Assembly (NCBI GenBank): GCA_963921795.1
Contig: OY997649.1
Location: forward strand, 29,810,055 to 29,874,054
Direction: 5' to 3'
Source of the DNA: Nannobrachium achirus
Taxonomy: Eukaryota > Chordata > Actinopteri > Myctophiformes > Myctophidae
Length of the DNA: 64,000 nt
Below the pieces are notes generated by a model. That model worked only from the letters and a program-made list of their open reading frames with translations, had not been told where the DNA came from and did no database searches. Below, piece after piece: positions 35,993 to 46,432 of the stretch (its first letter is position 1; each line of letters opens with the position of its first letter). Position numbers and translations under genes: made by a program.

Positions 35993-36241
35993 AGGAGTAG
36001 TTCACCCCCCAAATGACTTTTTTTCTATTGAGATTACTCAAGCCATGGACACTTGAGTTCAATTATATTTTTGTGCCCCCATTGATTCCGGATCAGGACC
36101 CAAATGCATCCGGAATGAATGGGGAAAAAATATTGTAATCAAATTATTGTCTTAGGAAAGCGACAAATACAAAAAAATATTATTGAACTCAAGTCTCCAT
36201 GGCATGAGTAATCAGAAAAAAAGTCATTTTGGGAGTGAACA
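35993..36241. mobile_element. MITE with 70-bp inverted repeats
   Basis: AGTAGTTCACCCCCCAAATG, ACTTTTTTTCT, GATTACTCAAGCCATGGACA, CTTGAGTTCAAT at the left is mirrored by ATTGAACTCAAG, TCTCCATGGCATGAGTAATC, AGAAAAAAAGTCATTTTGGG, AGTGAAC at the right. About 250 bp, no coding potential. The superfamily is not determined. Confidence 0.88.
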
Positions 36242-36505
36242 TTGAATGTTTAGGCCCACTCTTCCGGACCAGGGACATTCCCATTTCAGAGGTACATGTC
36301 TATCACCTATCAGAGGTAGGCTACATGTCAGACATTACAATTATTGTAAAAAAAAAAAATGTATTTTTTTTAAGGTTTACTATACTGACCGTTGCTCGTG
36401 CTCATACTGTAATTATGACCCATTACACATTTGAATAGGCTGGAGTTATGTCACTGTACAGGATGTCAGATAGGCCTAGACTTATTGAATGCTTGTTAAC
36501 CAGTG

Positions 36506-36578
36506 AAAAATAGCAGATATACAAGCTCACAGCGCGGCACCGAGTGCCGCGCTGCGAGCTTGTAGATCTGCTATTTTT
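36506..36578. repeat. Palindromic module (GC-cored)
   Basis: AAAAATAGCAGATATACAAG, CTCACAGCGCGGCAC, CGAG, TGCCGCGCTGCGAGCTTGTA, GATCTGCTATTTTT. The arms differ at two positions. Confidence 0.95.
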
Positions 36579-36930
36579 GAAAAAGTCGTGAAAATGTGTG
36601 CAAATCTTTGAATAGATGTGTTTTCAAAGCGAACGTTTGTAACTCAAATTTTGCTTCTGGGTGGTCCCTGGAACTAGATATTTTGAGATGGGGGTCCGTG
36701 GCCAGATAAATATCATTTTGGGGGCCCTTCACATGAAAAGGTTTGAGAACCACTGACATAGTAGTCTCTCAAGAACAGACTAACTGAGCTCCATTAGAGT
36801 GAAAAGGACCTTTTCTTTGACGATGGCTGGCCAGATTGCTGACATAGAAACATATTTTTTCCAAAAACCTTAGAAGGATACAAAAGACACTTATAGAATC
36901 TGGTCAAAATTCTAATTTTCACGTTTTTTC

Positions 36931-37003
36931 AAAAATAGCAGATCTACAAGCTCGCAGCGCGGCACTCGGTGCCGCGCTGTGAGCTTGTATATCTGCTATT
37001 TTT
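36931..37003. repeat. Palindromic module (GC-cored), inverted partner
   Basis: Exact reverse complement of 36506-36578, including its two arm differences. So the pair arose as an inverted duplication, not by two independent insertions. Confidence 0.95.
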
Positions 37004-37252
37004 GTTATATTTAAAGCATAAAATATTGCGTCATAATGTGTTCAGGCCTAAATGGGTTAGCCAGCAGGTAAGGGAGGTCAAAGACCAGTCAGTGCATGCA
37101 GAGGTAGTTGCCTGAGTTGATTGAACCTACAGCAGTAGGCTATTAATGTTTGCAATTCATAGCCAGTCAAATGAAAGTCATGTTTTCCAATCTGGTGTTG
37201 TTTTTAACAAGGTTAAGCCTCAACCTACTACAGGGAACGAATAACGATAATT

Positions 37253-37560
37253 GTCTCCGCCACCGTCAGGCCGAAAGGCATGGGCGAGACAATGTTTTGC
37301 ACCCTGTCCGTCTGTCCTTGTGTCCTTCCATCTGTGAACAGCTAATCTCTGGCACCGTTGGGCCATTTGCAGCGAAACTGTACACACACTCCCTGGATGC
37401 CAGAGCAGAACTCTCTCTCCCCCGAACTTTTTAGATGGGCCTGTTAGAGTCCCACCAAGAGGCAAATTTGTCCAACTATTTCTTTTCATTGGTACAAATT
37501 ATCTCTATAGTCAACTGATCAAAGGCAAAGGATTGGCATGGTTAAGGTCAGAGGAACTTC
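37253..37560 (+). repeat. Dispersed repeat fragment related to 26.75-27.4 kb
   Basis: GCCGAAAGGCATGGGCGAGA, CTGTCCGTCTGTCC, ACACACTCCCTGGATGCCA and GGGCCTGTTAGAGTCCCACC correspond to 26773-26990 (GCCGAAGGCATGGGGGAGAG..., ACACACTCCCTGGATGCCA, GGGCCTGTTCTAGCGCCACC). Confidence 0.75.
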
Positions 37561-37920
37561 CATTTCTGTCCATGACTGTGTGGATATATATGTCACGTTT
37601 TTTTTGCGTCTCAGAGAATTAGAGAAACGGAGCGCTTGCCGTGCCGCACGGGGCGGAACAAGCGGTCGCCACAACAACGTCCTCCAGGCGGAGCCACTCG
37701 ATTGTCCACGACATTGCAAGCGGCGCGAAGGCCAGCGGACCTTGGTCCTGCTCTTCGCCCCCGAGCGCCGCAGGCGCGAGTGGCCGCGAAGAGCGGGCCA
37801 GGGCCGGCCGAGCGAGTTACGAAGCCGTGGTGAATGCAATCGTTATATTTATGCCCAGGCCGTAAGGCCTGGGCAAGCCCACGATAAACGCCCTGTCCAA
37901 GTGACTACAATGGAGCTAAT
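37561..37920. other. GC-rich unassigned stretch
   Basis: 37620-37830 is GC-rich with overlapping frames in three phases and no domain. GCCCAGGCCGTAAGGCCTGGGC at 37854-37875 is a near-perfect hairpin. Possibly the 3' part of the repeat that starts at 37253. Confidence 0.4.
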
Positions 37921-37966
37921 GGCTAAGCTAGGCTAGGCTAGGCTAGGCTAGGCTAGGCTAGGCTAG
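37921..37966. repeat. (GGCTA)n pentanucleotide repeat
   Basis: Nine GGCTA-type units, directly upstream of the duplicated segment. Confidence 0.95.
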
Positions 37967-39594
37967 TAAATAAAGAAAGAGAGTCGCAAACGAGTGACGT
38001 CAGCGCCTTCACTATTGAATGGCTGCGTCGCCATCTGGTGGTGATTAGTGTGTGGTGAACTACAAAACGAGCGCTCTTACCACAGTCTCACTGAGTTACC
38101 CAAAATGACTGTAACATATATATATTTGAAACATTGCTTTGTACAGGAATTAATTTCAACAATGTAAATGATTGAGATCAGGAGCTATGATAATGCATCT
38201 ACTCAGTTTGGGATCAGTCTTAGAATTAAAGGCCTTTAAATGTTATTTATTTTGTTCAGATTCAGATTGTAAAAATAAGTATTAAAAAGTTCTATATTCT
38301 GAAAGCAATTATTGCTATAAGCCTAGATATTAATAAACCTTTAGCTGTCTGGGTATTCAGGTGAGATAGACAGAAAGAATGCGGAAGAGTGCTGCACAGT
38401 TTTATCTGTAGATTTGGTACAGAAAACATGGAAAAGGGGAGAGAAAACTAGAGGGGATATAGAGAAAGAGAAAAGGAGAGAATGAAAGAAGATGGGCTCT
38501 GAGGGAAAGAGTGACTGAAAGAAGAAGAAAAAAAAACAGGGAGGGAGGCAGTAAAGAAAGAGTGTGTAAGTTCAACTGTACATTCTGTCTGCAGTGCTTT
38601 TCAACAAGGGTGTTGTGTTTACAGGCCTGTATAGGTAACTCCTAGAAAGAAACCACTCTTGCATATACTGTACTCCCTCATGAAACTGGTTTCAACTAGC
38701 TCCCTTTATTTTGCAAGAGAAGGTGGCACACATCCTTTTGTCTCTGAGCATTCATTGTCTTGCTGCAATCATTTGTTATTATGTCATTATTATAATTATG
38801 TTTATTATATGTAGCCAGCAGTTTGAAAGCATAATGGAAAGAGCAACAGCCATAGATGAAGATGCATCATACAGAACTAGCTTGCAATTCCAAGCTCTGT
38901 GAAAACATGTCACACTGTAAATAACATTAGAATCTATCATCTCTTTCTTCTCACCCAAGAGATGTGGCCTCATCGGTGAGCAGAAAGAGATGATAGATTT
39001 TAGAGTTTAGAGTTTAGAGTTCTTCTTAGTTCTATACTGAGCCACGTGTTTCGGGAAATCAGTCAATCACAATTTCATTTATTGTCCTCAGAGTGTTTGC
39101 ACTCATGCAATGTGGAGAGTGACATCTAGTGTTCAAAATGAAGCACTGGTAACATATAGGTATACTGTTACTGTTAAAACTAAATATCAAGCCAAGTTGT
39201 TACTTTTTATTCATTTTCTCTTAATGCAGAATGAGGGCAGGCAATCCTTAGTTGCAAATTGGCCATCCCAATTTAATATTATAGCCTAATTTCTATGGCA
39301 CATTTCCTTCACATACATTTCATCCTTGCTGGTGCAAACCTGAGCCATTGTTCCGACCTAAATGAAGTCCAGGAAATATAGGGCCCACAAGTTCAAAACT
39401 TTGAATGCATATATGATCGGATCAGATTTTGAAATCCTATAATTTGTGATCCGGGATCAGCCAATCCAGACAGATTTTGTCCCCTGCATTCAAAGAGATT
39501 CAGGATACCAGATACTGTTGCCACCTAGTGGATATGAATAGCAAAATAAGGGAGCCAGACATTATCTCTGTTGTCTGTCAAGCCTGACACTGTG

Positions 39595-40040
39595 GTTCTA
39601 TGGGTTTGTCGCTCTGACATCATTCCCTGACGTCACTGTGATGTCAGGGAACCACTCTTAACAGAATGGGTTTGCCGCTCTGACATCACGCTCTGGCTTC
39701 ACTGTGATGTCACACTAACAGAATCCCTTTTTATGCCCATATATGGAGTTCCCTGATGTCATCAATATTAAGCCCATATCTAACAGGACTTCATATGGGA
39801 ATGCCCATATATGGAGGCCACATCGGCCACATACCACACTAACGGCTGGTTCTACAGACATTGATCTCCATGTATGGGCATAATAGGGTATGATGTCAGA
39901 TGTCAAAGACATCATAGGACTTTCACCTAACGAATAACTGAGTAAGCATGTTTGGGCTCTCACAGCATATCTCCATATACATGGATCTCCATGGGTAAAA
40001 GGGGTCTCCATAGGTGGGTAACTGGTCCGATATTCACCAT
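39595..40040 (+). repeat. CATATATGG-rich repeat, copy in duplicated segment 1
   Basis: GGGTTTGTCGCTCTGACATC, ACACTAACAGAATCCC, TATGCCCATATATGGAG (twice), GACTTCATATGGGAATGCCC, GATCTCCATGTATGGGCATA, GGGCTCTCACAGCATATCTC. Repeated at 43021-43400 and, shortened, at 46033-46432. It shares CCATATATGG and TATGGGCATA with the array at 11.0-12.4 kb. Confidence 0.85.
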
Positions 40041-40240
40041 ATTCCTGGCCATTCTATGGAGGCTGCCATTTTCCTTTTACAGAGGGCGCTGGAGCATTTT
40101 TCTTTGTGTGCTGCTTCATAAACATCTTTTCACTTCCTCCCAAGTAAGGAAGTGACATGGAATTGTCTGTTGCCAGATTTTGCCAAAGAAATAAGCCCAA
40201 CAGAAGAAACTACAGTAGGCTATACCACTTTACATTTACA

Positions 40241-40480
40241 TTTGAAAATAGCAGATCAGCAAGCTCACAATGTGTCACATAGCGACACATTGTGAGCTTG
40301 TATATTTGCTATTTAAAACATATTGAGGGAAAACATTTTTTTGAATATTTTTGAAAAACTTTAACAACATAAATCTGTGTGGAGGTCCCTGGCACCACAT
40401 ATGTTCAGATGGGGGTCTGCGACTATGGACAAAATGTGATCTGGGGTCCTTGATATGAAAAGATTTGGGCACCACTGGTT
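40241..40480. mobile_element. hAT-like fragment with palindromic module (copy 1)
   Basis: A palindrome at 40241-40317 (GAAAATAGCAGATCAGCAAG ... GAGCTTGTATATTTGCTATT) is followed by GGTCCCTGGCACCACATATG, GATGGGGGTCTGCGAC and the end AAAAGATTTGGGCACCACTGG, a diverged hAT end. Duplicated at 43593-43840. Confidence 0.7.
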
Positions 40481-42256
40481 TAAAAAATATTAGAAAGTAA
40501 CTATTTTTTTAGAGACACAAATTGCTTATTATAAGCAGACATGGCAACCCAGGTACATTCAGAGCCCAGATCCCAGAACGGCAACTACTGACACTTTAAT
40601 GCAAGGACAACAGGAAACCAAATGATGTTTTTCAGGCCAGCTTTTTCAGTGACGTCAGCGCCTTCACTATTGAATGGCTGCGTCGCCATCTGGTGGTGAT
40701 TAGTGTGTGGTGAACTACAAAACGAGCGCTCTTACCACAGTCTCACTGAGTTACCCAAAATGACTGTAACATATATATATTTGAAACATTGCTTTGTACA
40801 GGAATTAATTTCAACAATGTAAATGATTGAGATCAGGAGCTATGATAATGCATCTACTCAGTTTGGGATCAGTCTTAGAATTAAAGGCCTTTAAATGTTA
40901 TTTATTTTGTTCAGATTCAGATTGTAAAAATAAGTATTAAAAAGTTCTATATTCTGAAAGCAATTATTGCTATAAGCCTAGATATTAATAAACCTTTAGC
41001 TGTCTGGGTATTCAGGTGAGATAGACAGAAAGAATGCGGAAGAGTGCTGCACAGTTTTATCTGTAGATTTGGTACAGAAAACATGGAAAAGGGGAGAGAA
41101 AACTAGAGGGGATATAGAGAAAGAGAAAAGGAGAGAATGAAAGAAGATGGGCTCTGAGGGAAAGAGTGACTGAAAGAAGAAGAAAAAAAAACAGGGAGGG
41201 AGGCAGTAAAGAAAGAGTGTGTAAGTTCAACTGTACATTCTGTCTGCAGTGCTTTTCAACAAGGGTGTTGTGTTTACAGGCCTGTATAGGTAACTCCTAG
41301 AAAGAAACCACTCTTGCATATACTGTACTCCCTCATGAAACTGGTTTCAACTAGCTCCCTTTATTTTGCAAGAGAAGGTGGCACACATCCTTTTGTCTCT
41401 GAGCATTCATTGTCTTGCTGCAATCATTTGTTATTATGTCATTATTATAATTATGTTTATTATATGTAGCCAGCAGTTTGAAAGCATAATGGAAAGAGCA
41501 ACAGCCATAGATGAAGATGCATCATACAGAACTAGCTTGCAATTCCAAGCTCTGTGAAAACATGTCACACTGTAAATAACATTAGAATCTATCATCTCTT
41601 TCTTCTCACCCAAGAGATGTGGCCTCATCGGTGAGCAGAAAGAGATGATAGATTTTAGAGTTTAGAGTTTAGAGTTCTTCTTAGTTCTATACTGAGCCAC
41701 GTGTTTCGGGAAATCAGTCAATCACAATTTCATTTATTGTCCTCAGAGTGTTTGCACTCATGCAATGTGGAGAGTGACATCTAGTGTTCAAAATGAAGCA
41801 CTGGTAACATATAGGTATACTGTTACTGTTAAAACTAAATATCAAGCCAAGTTGTTAATTTTTATTCATTTTCTCTTAATGCAGAATGAGGGCAGGCAAT
41901 CCTTAGTTGCAAATTGGCCATCCCAATTTAATATTATAGCCTAATTTCTATGGCACATTTCCTTCTCATACATTTCATCCTTGCTGGCGCAAACCTGAGC
42001 CATTGTTCCGACCTAAATGAAGTCCAGGAAATATAGGGCCCACAAGTTCAAAACTTTGAATGCATATATGATCGGATCAGATTTTGAAATCCTATGATTT
42101 GTGATCCGGGATCAGCCAATCCAGACAGATTTTGTCCCCTGAGTTCAAGGAGATTCAGGATAAGAGGTACTGTTGCCACCTAGTGGATATGAATAGCAAA
42201 ATAAGGGAGCCAGACATTAACTCTGTTGTCTGTCAAGCCTGACACTGTGGTTCTAT

Positions 42257-43018
42257 AGAGCATCGCAGTGCGGTGTCGGAAGTAAACAACCCATTCATTT
42301 TCACCATAGCGTTTTTCATTATCAGCCATAAAGTCGTAGCAATTCAATGCTCCTGTAGAACCCCCGAGTATGTATGCAATCACTCTAGTTTTAGTAAAAA
42401 CACGTTTTAATCAAGATCGCACGGAGAAGAACTGCATTTCCCATACTGCTAAACATGTACATCCGGTGAAATCGACGTCTGTGATTGGTCTAAATTCTTC
42501 TTCTTTCATGTATCTTGCGGTTACCACGGAAGTAGCTACTGCCCCCTGTCTTCCCGGCGGATTATTGCACGTCAGCAAAACTCCGTGAGCGATCGTCTTT
42601 CTTTTACAAATATGATGCACTATGTTAAGGATGACGATAAGAGCGTCCACAGAGATGACAATCACTACATTTCAGGCCATATGCTGGCCTGGATAACTAA
42701 ACTGAGCGTGATTTAAGGGCTTTATTTCAGGAAACAACAACAACATTCGCAATGCATTCTGGGAGTGTAGTTTCCGCAATTTTAAAAATAATGATGTACA
42801 CAGTCTTGTACCCTGCCCTTTTTTTCAGCTTTCTAATTAATCTTTGCATTAAAAAAACTCTGAATATTGACATGATCCCTCTCCAGCCGAGGTGGCTTTG
42901 TCCAAGGCTTAAAAACGTTTAAATAAATACTTTATGAAATGTCTATGGAAGAAATGAATGCGGAAAACGCTTCCGACACCAGAGTGAGGACGGGGTGGGG
43001 CTTCAACTGCGATGCTCT
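42257..43018. mobile_element. 762-bp non-autonomous DNA transposon, absent from copy 1
   Basis: Ends are AGAGCATCGCAGT and ACTGCGATGCTCT. Inside, GGTGTCGGAAG at the left is mirrored by CTTCCGACACC at the right after about 25 unmatched bases, extending the inverted repeat to some 75 bp. The empty site TTCTATGGGTTTG in copy 1 (about 39592-39604) shows the insertion duplicated only AT (or TAT). Such a short duplication suits ISL2EU- or Harbinger-like elements better than hAT. No transposase frame. Confidence 0.88.
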
Positions 43019-43020
43019 AT

Positions 43021-43400
43021 GGGTTTGCCGCTCTGACATCATGCTCTGACGTCACTGTGATGTCACACTAACAGAATCCCTTTTTATGCCCATATATGGA
43101 GTTCCCTGATGTCATCGATATTAAGCCCATATCTAACAGGACTTCATATGGGAATGCCCATATATGGAGGCCACATCGGCCACATACCACACTAACGGCT
43201 GGTTATACAGACAGCGATCTCCATGTATGGGCATAATAGGGTATGATGTCAGATGTCAAAGACATCATAGGACTTTCACATAACGAATAACTGAGTAAGC
43301 ATGTTTGGGCTCTCACAGCATATCTCCATATACATGGATCTCCATATGGGTAAAAGGGGTCTCCGGTGGGTAACTGGTCCGATATTCACCATATTCCTGG
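43021..43400 (+). repeat. CATATATGG-rich repeat, copy in duplicated segment 2
   Basis: Same blocks as 39595-40040, beginning immediately after the inserted transposon. Confidence 0.85.
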
Positions 43401-43592
43401 CCATTCTATGGAGGCTGCCATTTTCCTTTTACAGAGGGCGCTGGAGCATTTTTCTTTGTGTGCTGCTTCATAAACATCTTTTCACTTCCTCCCAAGTAAG
43501 GAAGTGACATGGAATTGTCTGTTGCCAGATTTTGCCAAAGAAATAAGCCCAACAGAAGCAACTACAGTAGGCTATACCACTTTACATTTACA

Positions 43593-43840
43593 TTTGAAAA
43601 TAGCAGATCAGCAAGCTCACAATGTGTCAGTCACATTGCGACACATTGTGAGCTTGTATATTTGCTATTTAAAAAATATTGAGGGAAAACATTTTTTTGA
43701 ATATTTTTGAAAAAACTTTAACAACATAAATCTGTGTGGAGGTCCCTGGCACCACATATGTTCAGATGGGGGTCTGCGACTATGGACAAAATGTGATCTG
43801 GGGTCCTTGATATGAAAGGATTTGGGCACCACTGGTTTAA
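43593..43840. mobile_element. hAT-like fragment with palindromic module (copy 2)
   Basis: Counterpart of 40241-40480. The palindrome centre is longer by a few bases (AATGTGTCAGTCACATTGCG against AATGTGTCACATAGCG). Confidence 0.75.
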
Positions 43841-43888
43841 AAAATATTAGAAAGTAACTATTTTTTTAGAGACACAAATTGCTTATTA

Positions 43889-44785
43889 CAGGAAACCAAA
43901 TGATGTTTTTCACACAGATATAAAAAGCTAGATACCTCCCCCGCCGCTGCAGTTCATTGGCGCGCCTGGTCAAGGAGTCCTGGCAGAAATGGCGGAGTGT
44001 GGAAGACAGACTGTCACTCAAAAAAACTGCTGGCCAATCACAGCGCGTCTTTTCCGGGACTTTTCCCATTCAATTCAAAGAGCTTTATTGGCACGTTTAT
44101 ATGGCCAAAGCAAGAGTCAATACCAGACATGGAGTTGGATCCAGGATTTGGTCACATTCCCGTCTACATTCATTAGACAGATTAATGAATCATGTTACCT
44201 GTGGAAAGTGATTCCCAGCGTTCTATTTTCCAATGTGCATCTGTTTGTACAACCCGGAGCTGTACATGAAACGACCATGTTTCTCTCTGGGAACTTATTT
44301 CACAAATCTCTGAGTGTTTGGTGACAGCTCCAGTTTTGTTTTCATCCAGTTCCTGATGTTGCGCGGCTCAGCGTTGCGTATGAGAAAACCCGCCCCATCT
44401 GCCTCTGATTGGCCGACCGAATTTCCGCTTCTGTGACGCACAGGGAAGAATTCCGTAATTCTTTTTATTTTTTTTGCCAGGAGTCTTGGACCAGCACCCC
44501 CCAGCCGGAAGAGGCGTCTACCTTTCTATGTCTGTGGTTTTTCAGGCCAGCTTTTTCAGCCTCCGCCTCTTTCAGGATATTAACAGGAAGCCGGGGGCGG
44601 GGCCAGGAATAACGTGAATACATCACTGGCCAGATGGCCAAGGTTGCATGTCGCCCTGATGCGTCTTACTAGTGTATTTATTTACGTATTTATTTATGTA
44701 TTTATTATTTACTTGTGTATTGCCTCTGTTTGTGACCACGCGCGTGTGTGCTTGCGTTCGTGGTGTGGGCTATATAATTTTTTTG
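43889..44785. other. Unassigned stretch 3' of the klhdc3-like gene
   Basis: CCATTCAATTCAAAGAGCTT followed by TATTGGCACGTTTATATGGC (44067-44105) resembles a common fish dispersed repeat. 44665-44720 is TATTTA-rich: on the minus strand it reads as AATAAATA runs downstream of the kelch gene stop and includes AATAAA poly(A) signals. No other gene recognised. Confidence 0.45.
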
Positions 44786-45787
44786 TTATGTTGCTGTCAT
44801 GGCTGCCAGTTCCCACCTGATGTCATGTGGGAGTTCAGACAGCTCCAGACCATGCTGAGTGACTGCTAGCTTGCATAACATCTTCAGGCTGGGATTTAAG
44901 TCTAGGATGTGGTTTCCTGTGGATCCTCCATGGATGATAATGCAATCTCCCACCATGCAACAGCACATCCCATACATCCTACAGGGGTCTTTGCCCTTGG
45001 GCTCAACCTGCTTCCAGGAGAAGGTCTCTGGACTGAATTTCCACAGATCATTGAAGCGCTGGTTCTCCTTAGTGCCACCAAATATGTACAGTTCCCCATT
45101 GTAGGCAAAGGCTGAATGATACAGACGTTCAGCTGGGATAAGGCATCCAGAAGGCGTGCTCAGCCAGCAGTTGGTCTCTGTGTCAAACACTCTGATGCTG
45201 TTGTAGCTGCCCAAATAGCACCCAAATACAAACATCTTTGCCCCGATGATGGTGGTAGAGTGACTGTATGAAGCAGGTGATGGTGGAGTTCCTCTGGTGT
45301 TAATTAAAGACCAGACCATAATGGTGGTGTCCAACTTGTACATGTCATTAGTCCATCCACTTCGCTGGTGTCCTCCATACACATACATGGCCTTCTCCAG
45401 AACACAAGCTGAGTGGTGGCTCCTTGCTCCTGGAATAGTCCCCGACATATTGGGTTTGAACCAGCTGTGGGTGTCGACATCAAAGGTGTAAAGCACATTG
45501 CAGTAACGACAGCCTCCCCAGATGTAGACAATGTCTTCTACCGGCACAGCTGAGTGGTTATAGCGCCCTGAGGGAACCTCAATGGGACTTTGTCCTCTTC
45601 CAATTGTCACTGGCGGCAACCTCCTCCAACGCAAAGACAATGTGTTGAAGATGTGGACTTCAATCTGATCACTGTTGTTCACGTAGTTGCTGATCCCTCC
45701 AAATGAGTACAGCTTGTGTCCGACTACCACAGCAGCATGGAAGGTATCCTTAGGTCCTCCTTTCAGATGTATCGTCCAGTGAAACAT
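44786..45787 (-). CDS. Klhdc3-like kelch-repeat protein, intronless (probable retrogene)
   Basis: The 333-residue frame closely matches KLHDC3, a substrate receptor of CUL2-elongin BC ubiquitin ligases that recognise C-terminal degrons. It starts MFHWTIHL-GG, as KLHDC3 does. Six kelch blades have their glycine pairs near 30-31, 91-92, 138-139, 189-190 (here Gly-Cys), 237-238 and 287-288. The C-terminal BC box SLKMLCKLAV (300-309) and CUL2 box LPHDIRWEL (319-327) are intact. KLHDC3 in vertebrates is multi-exon and about 382 residues. This copy has no introns, lacks about 10 and 17 residues in two loops (both in frame), and stops about 12 residues early after MTAT. An in-frame Met six codons upstream (45803-45805) could also start it. 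The uninterrupted frame despite clear divergence argues for coding constraint. Promoter and expression are not shown by the sequence. Confidence 0.85.
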   Translation of the reverse strand: MFHWTIHLKGGPKDTFHAAVVVGHKLYSFGGISNYVNNSDQIEVHIFNTLSLRWRRLPPVTIGRGQSPIEVPSGRYNHSAVPVEDIVYIWGGCRYCNVLYTFDVDTHSWFKPNMSGTIPGARSHHSACVLEKAMYVYGGHQRSGWTNDMYKLDTTIMVWSLINTRGTPPSPASYSHSTTIIGAKMFVFGCYLGSYNSIRVFDTETNCWLSTPSGCLIPAERLYHSAFAYNGELYIFGGTKENQRFNDLWKFSPETFSWKQVEPKGKDPCRMYGMCCCMVGDCIIIHGGSTGNHILDLNPSLKMLCKLAVTQHGLELSELPHDIRWELAAMTAT

Positions 45788-45805
45788 TTCACAAACAAGA
45801 ACCAC

Positions 45806-46032
45806 CTTTAATCAGTGCAACTAATTTAAAATAGTTTCTGAAAGCAATTATTGTAACAACAGTTTACTCAGTTGGAAGAATTTGTTGAATGACACTTTGT
45901 TAATTGGATATTTACTTTTAAAAGACAATTACGTTGGTCGTGATGATAATGTTGATGTCATTGCGTGATGACGTAATAAGTATGTAAAACGGCACATCAT
46001 GTCTCCGTCTGTCTGGACGTGTACGCCTTTTT
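45806..46032. other. Upstream flank of the klhdc3-like gene
   Basis: AT-rich, with GTTGGTCGTGATGATAATG and a TGATGACGTAATAAG (CRE/ATF-like TGACGTAA at 45968-45975) about 180 bp before the ATG. No clear TATA box or CpG cluster. Confidence 0.3.
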
Positions 46033-46432
46033 GCGGTCTATGGGTTTGCCGCTCTTACATCACTGTGATGTCAGAGGAATCACACTAACAGAATCCCTTT
46101 TATGATGTCATCAATATTAAGCCCATCTAGCAGGACTTCATATGGGAATGCCCATATATGGGCATTCCATCGGCCACATACCACACTAACAGAATCCATA
46201 TGGCCAAGACAGCCCATATCTGTGTGGCTATACAGACAGGGATCTCCATGTATGGGCATACAAGGGATTGTATGTATAATGTCAGATGTCATACACGTCA
46301 TAGGACTTTCACATCGAATAACTGAGTAAGCATGTTTGGGCTCTCACAGCATATCTCCATATACAGTACATGGATCTCCATATATGGATACCAGGGGTCT
46401 CCATGTATGGGTAACTGGTACGATATACATCA
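46033..46432 (+). repeat. CATATATGG-rich repeat, third copy (shortened)
   Basis: TCTATGGGTTTGCCGCTCTT, ATCACACTAACAGAATCCC, ATGCCCATATATGGGCATTC (a perfect palindrome at 46149-46168), GATCTCCATGTATGGGCATA and CATATCTCCATATACAGTAC. Lies outside the duplicated segment, so the family is dispersed. Confidence 0.85.

Larger units (their letters stand above)
36466..37056. mobile_element. piggyBac-like MITE with two palindromic modules
   Basis: The right end GGCCTAAATGGG is followed by TTAG. The left end keeps AGGCCTAGACTTATTGAATG but has lost the outermost bases. The better-preserved relative at 57934-58527 shows a TTAA next to CCCATTTAGGCCT. The two palindromes (36506-36578, 36931-37003) are exact reverse complements of each other. 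An internal AAAGGTTTGAGAACCACTG (about 36737) resembles a hAT end. Confidence 0.7.
37993..40647 (+). repeat. Segmental tandem duplication, copy 1 (2,655 bp)
   Basis: AGTGACGTCAGCGCCTTCAC begins at 37993 and again at 40648. I see no difference across about the first 1.2 kb of the two copies, and only scattered substitutions later. Near its end copy 1 has about 80 bases (about 40530-40610) that copy 2 lacks. No coding exon is recognisable; a 63-codon frame is duplicated unchanged (38711-38902, 41366-41557), but so is everything around it. Confidence 0.95.
40648..43888 (+). repeat. Segmental tandem duplication, copy 2, with inserted transposon
   Basis: Matches copy 1 with a constant offset of 2,655 up to about 42256. 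After that it contains a 762-bp insertion (42257-43018). Just after the insertion it has one rather than two copies of a 66-bp GGGTTTGCCGCTCTGACATC unit. It then follows copy 1 again to GACACAAATTGCTTATTA. A 22-bp block TTTTTCAGGCCAGCTTTTTC precedes copy 2 (about 40630-40647) and recurs at 44540-44560. Confidence 0.93.

Noticed and set aside
37538..37936. GC-rich overlapping frames (up to 132 codons)
   Set aside because: Three phases are open at once in GC-rich DNA next to a dispersed repeat; no domain or initiation context supports any of them.
38711..41557. 63-codon frame preserved in both duplicated copies (38711-38902, 41366-41557)
   Set aside because: The surrounding non-coding DNA is equally identical, so preservation reflects the recency of the duplication and not coding constraint.
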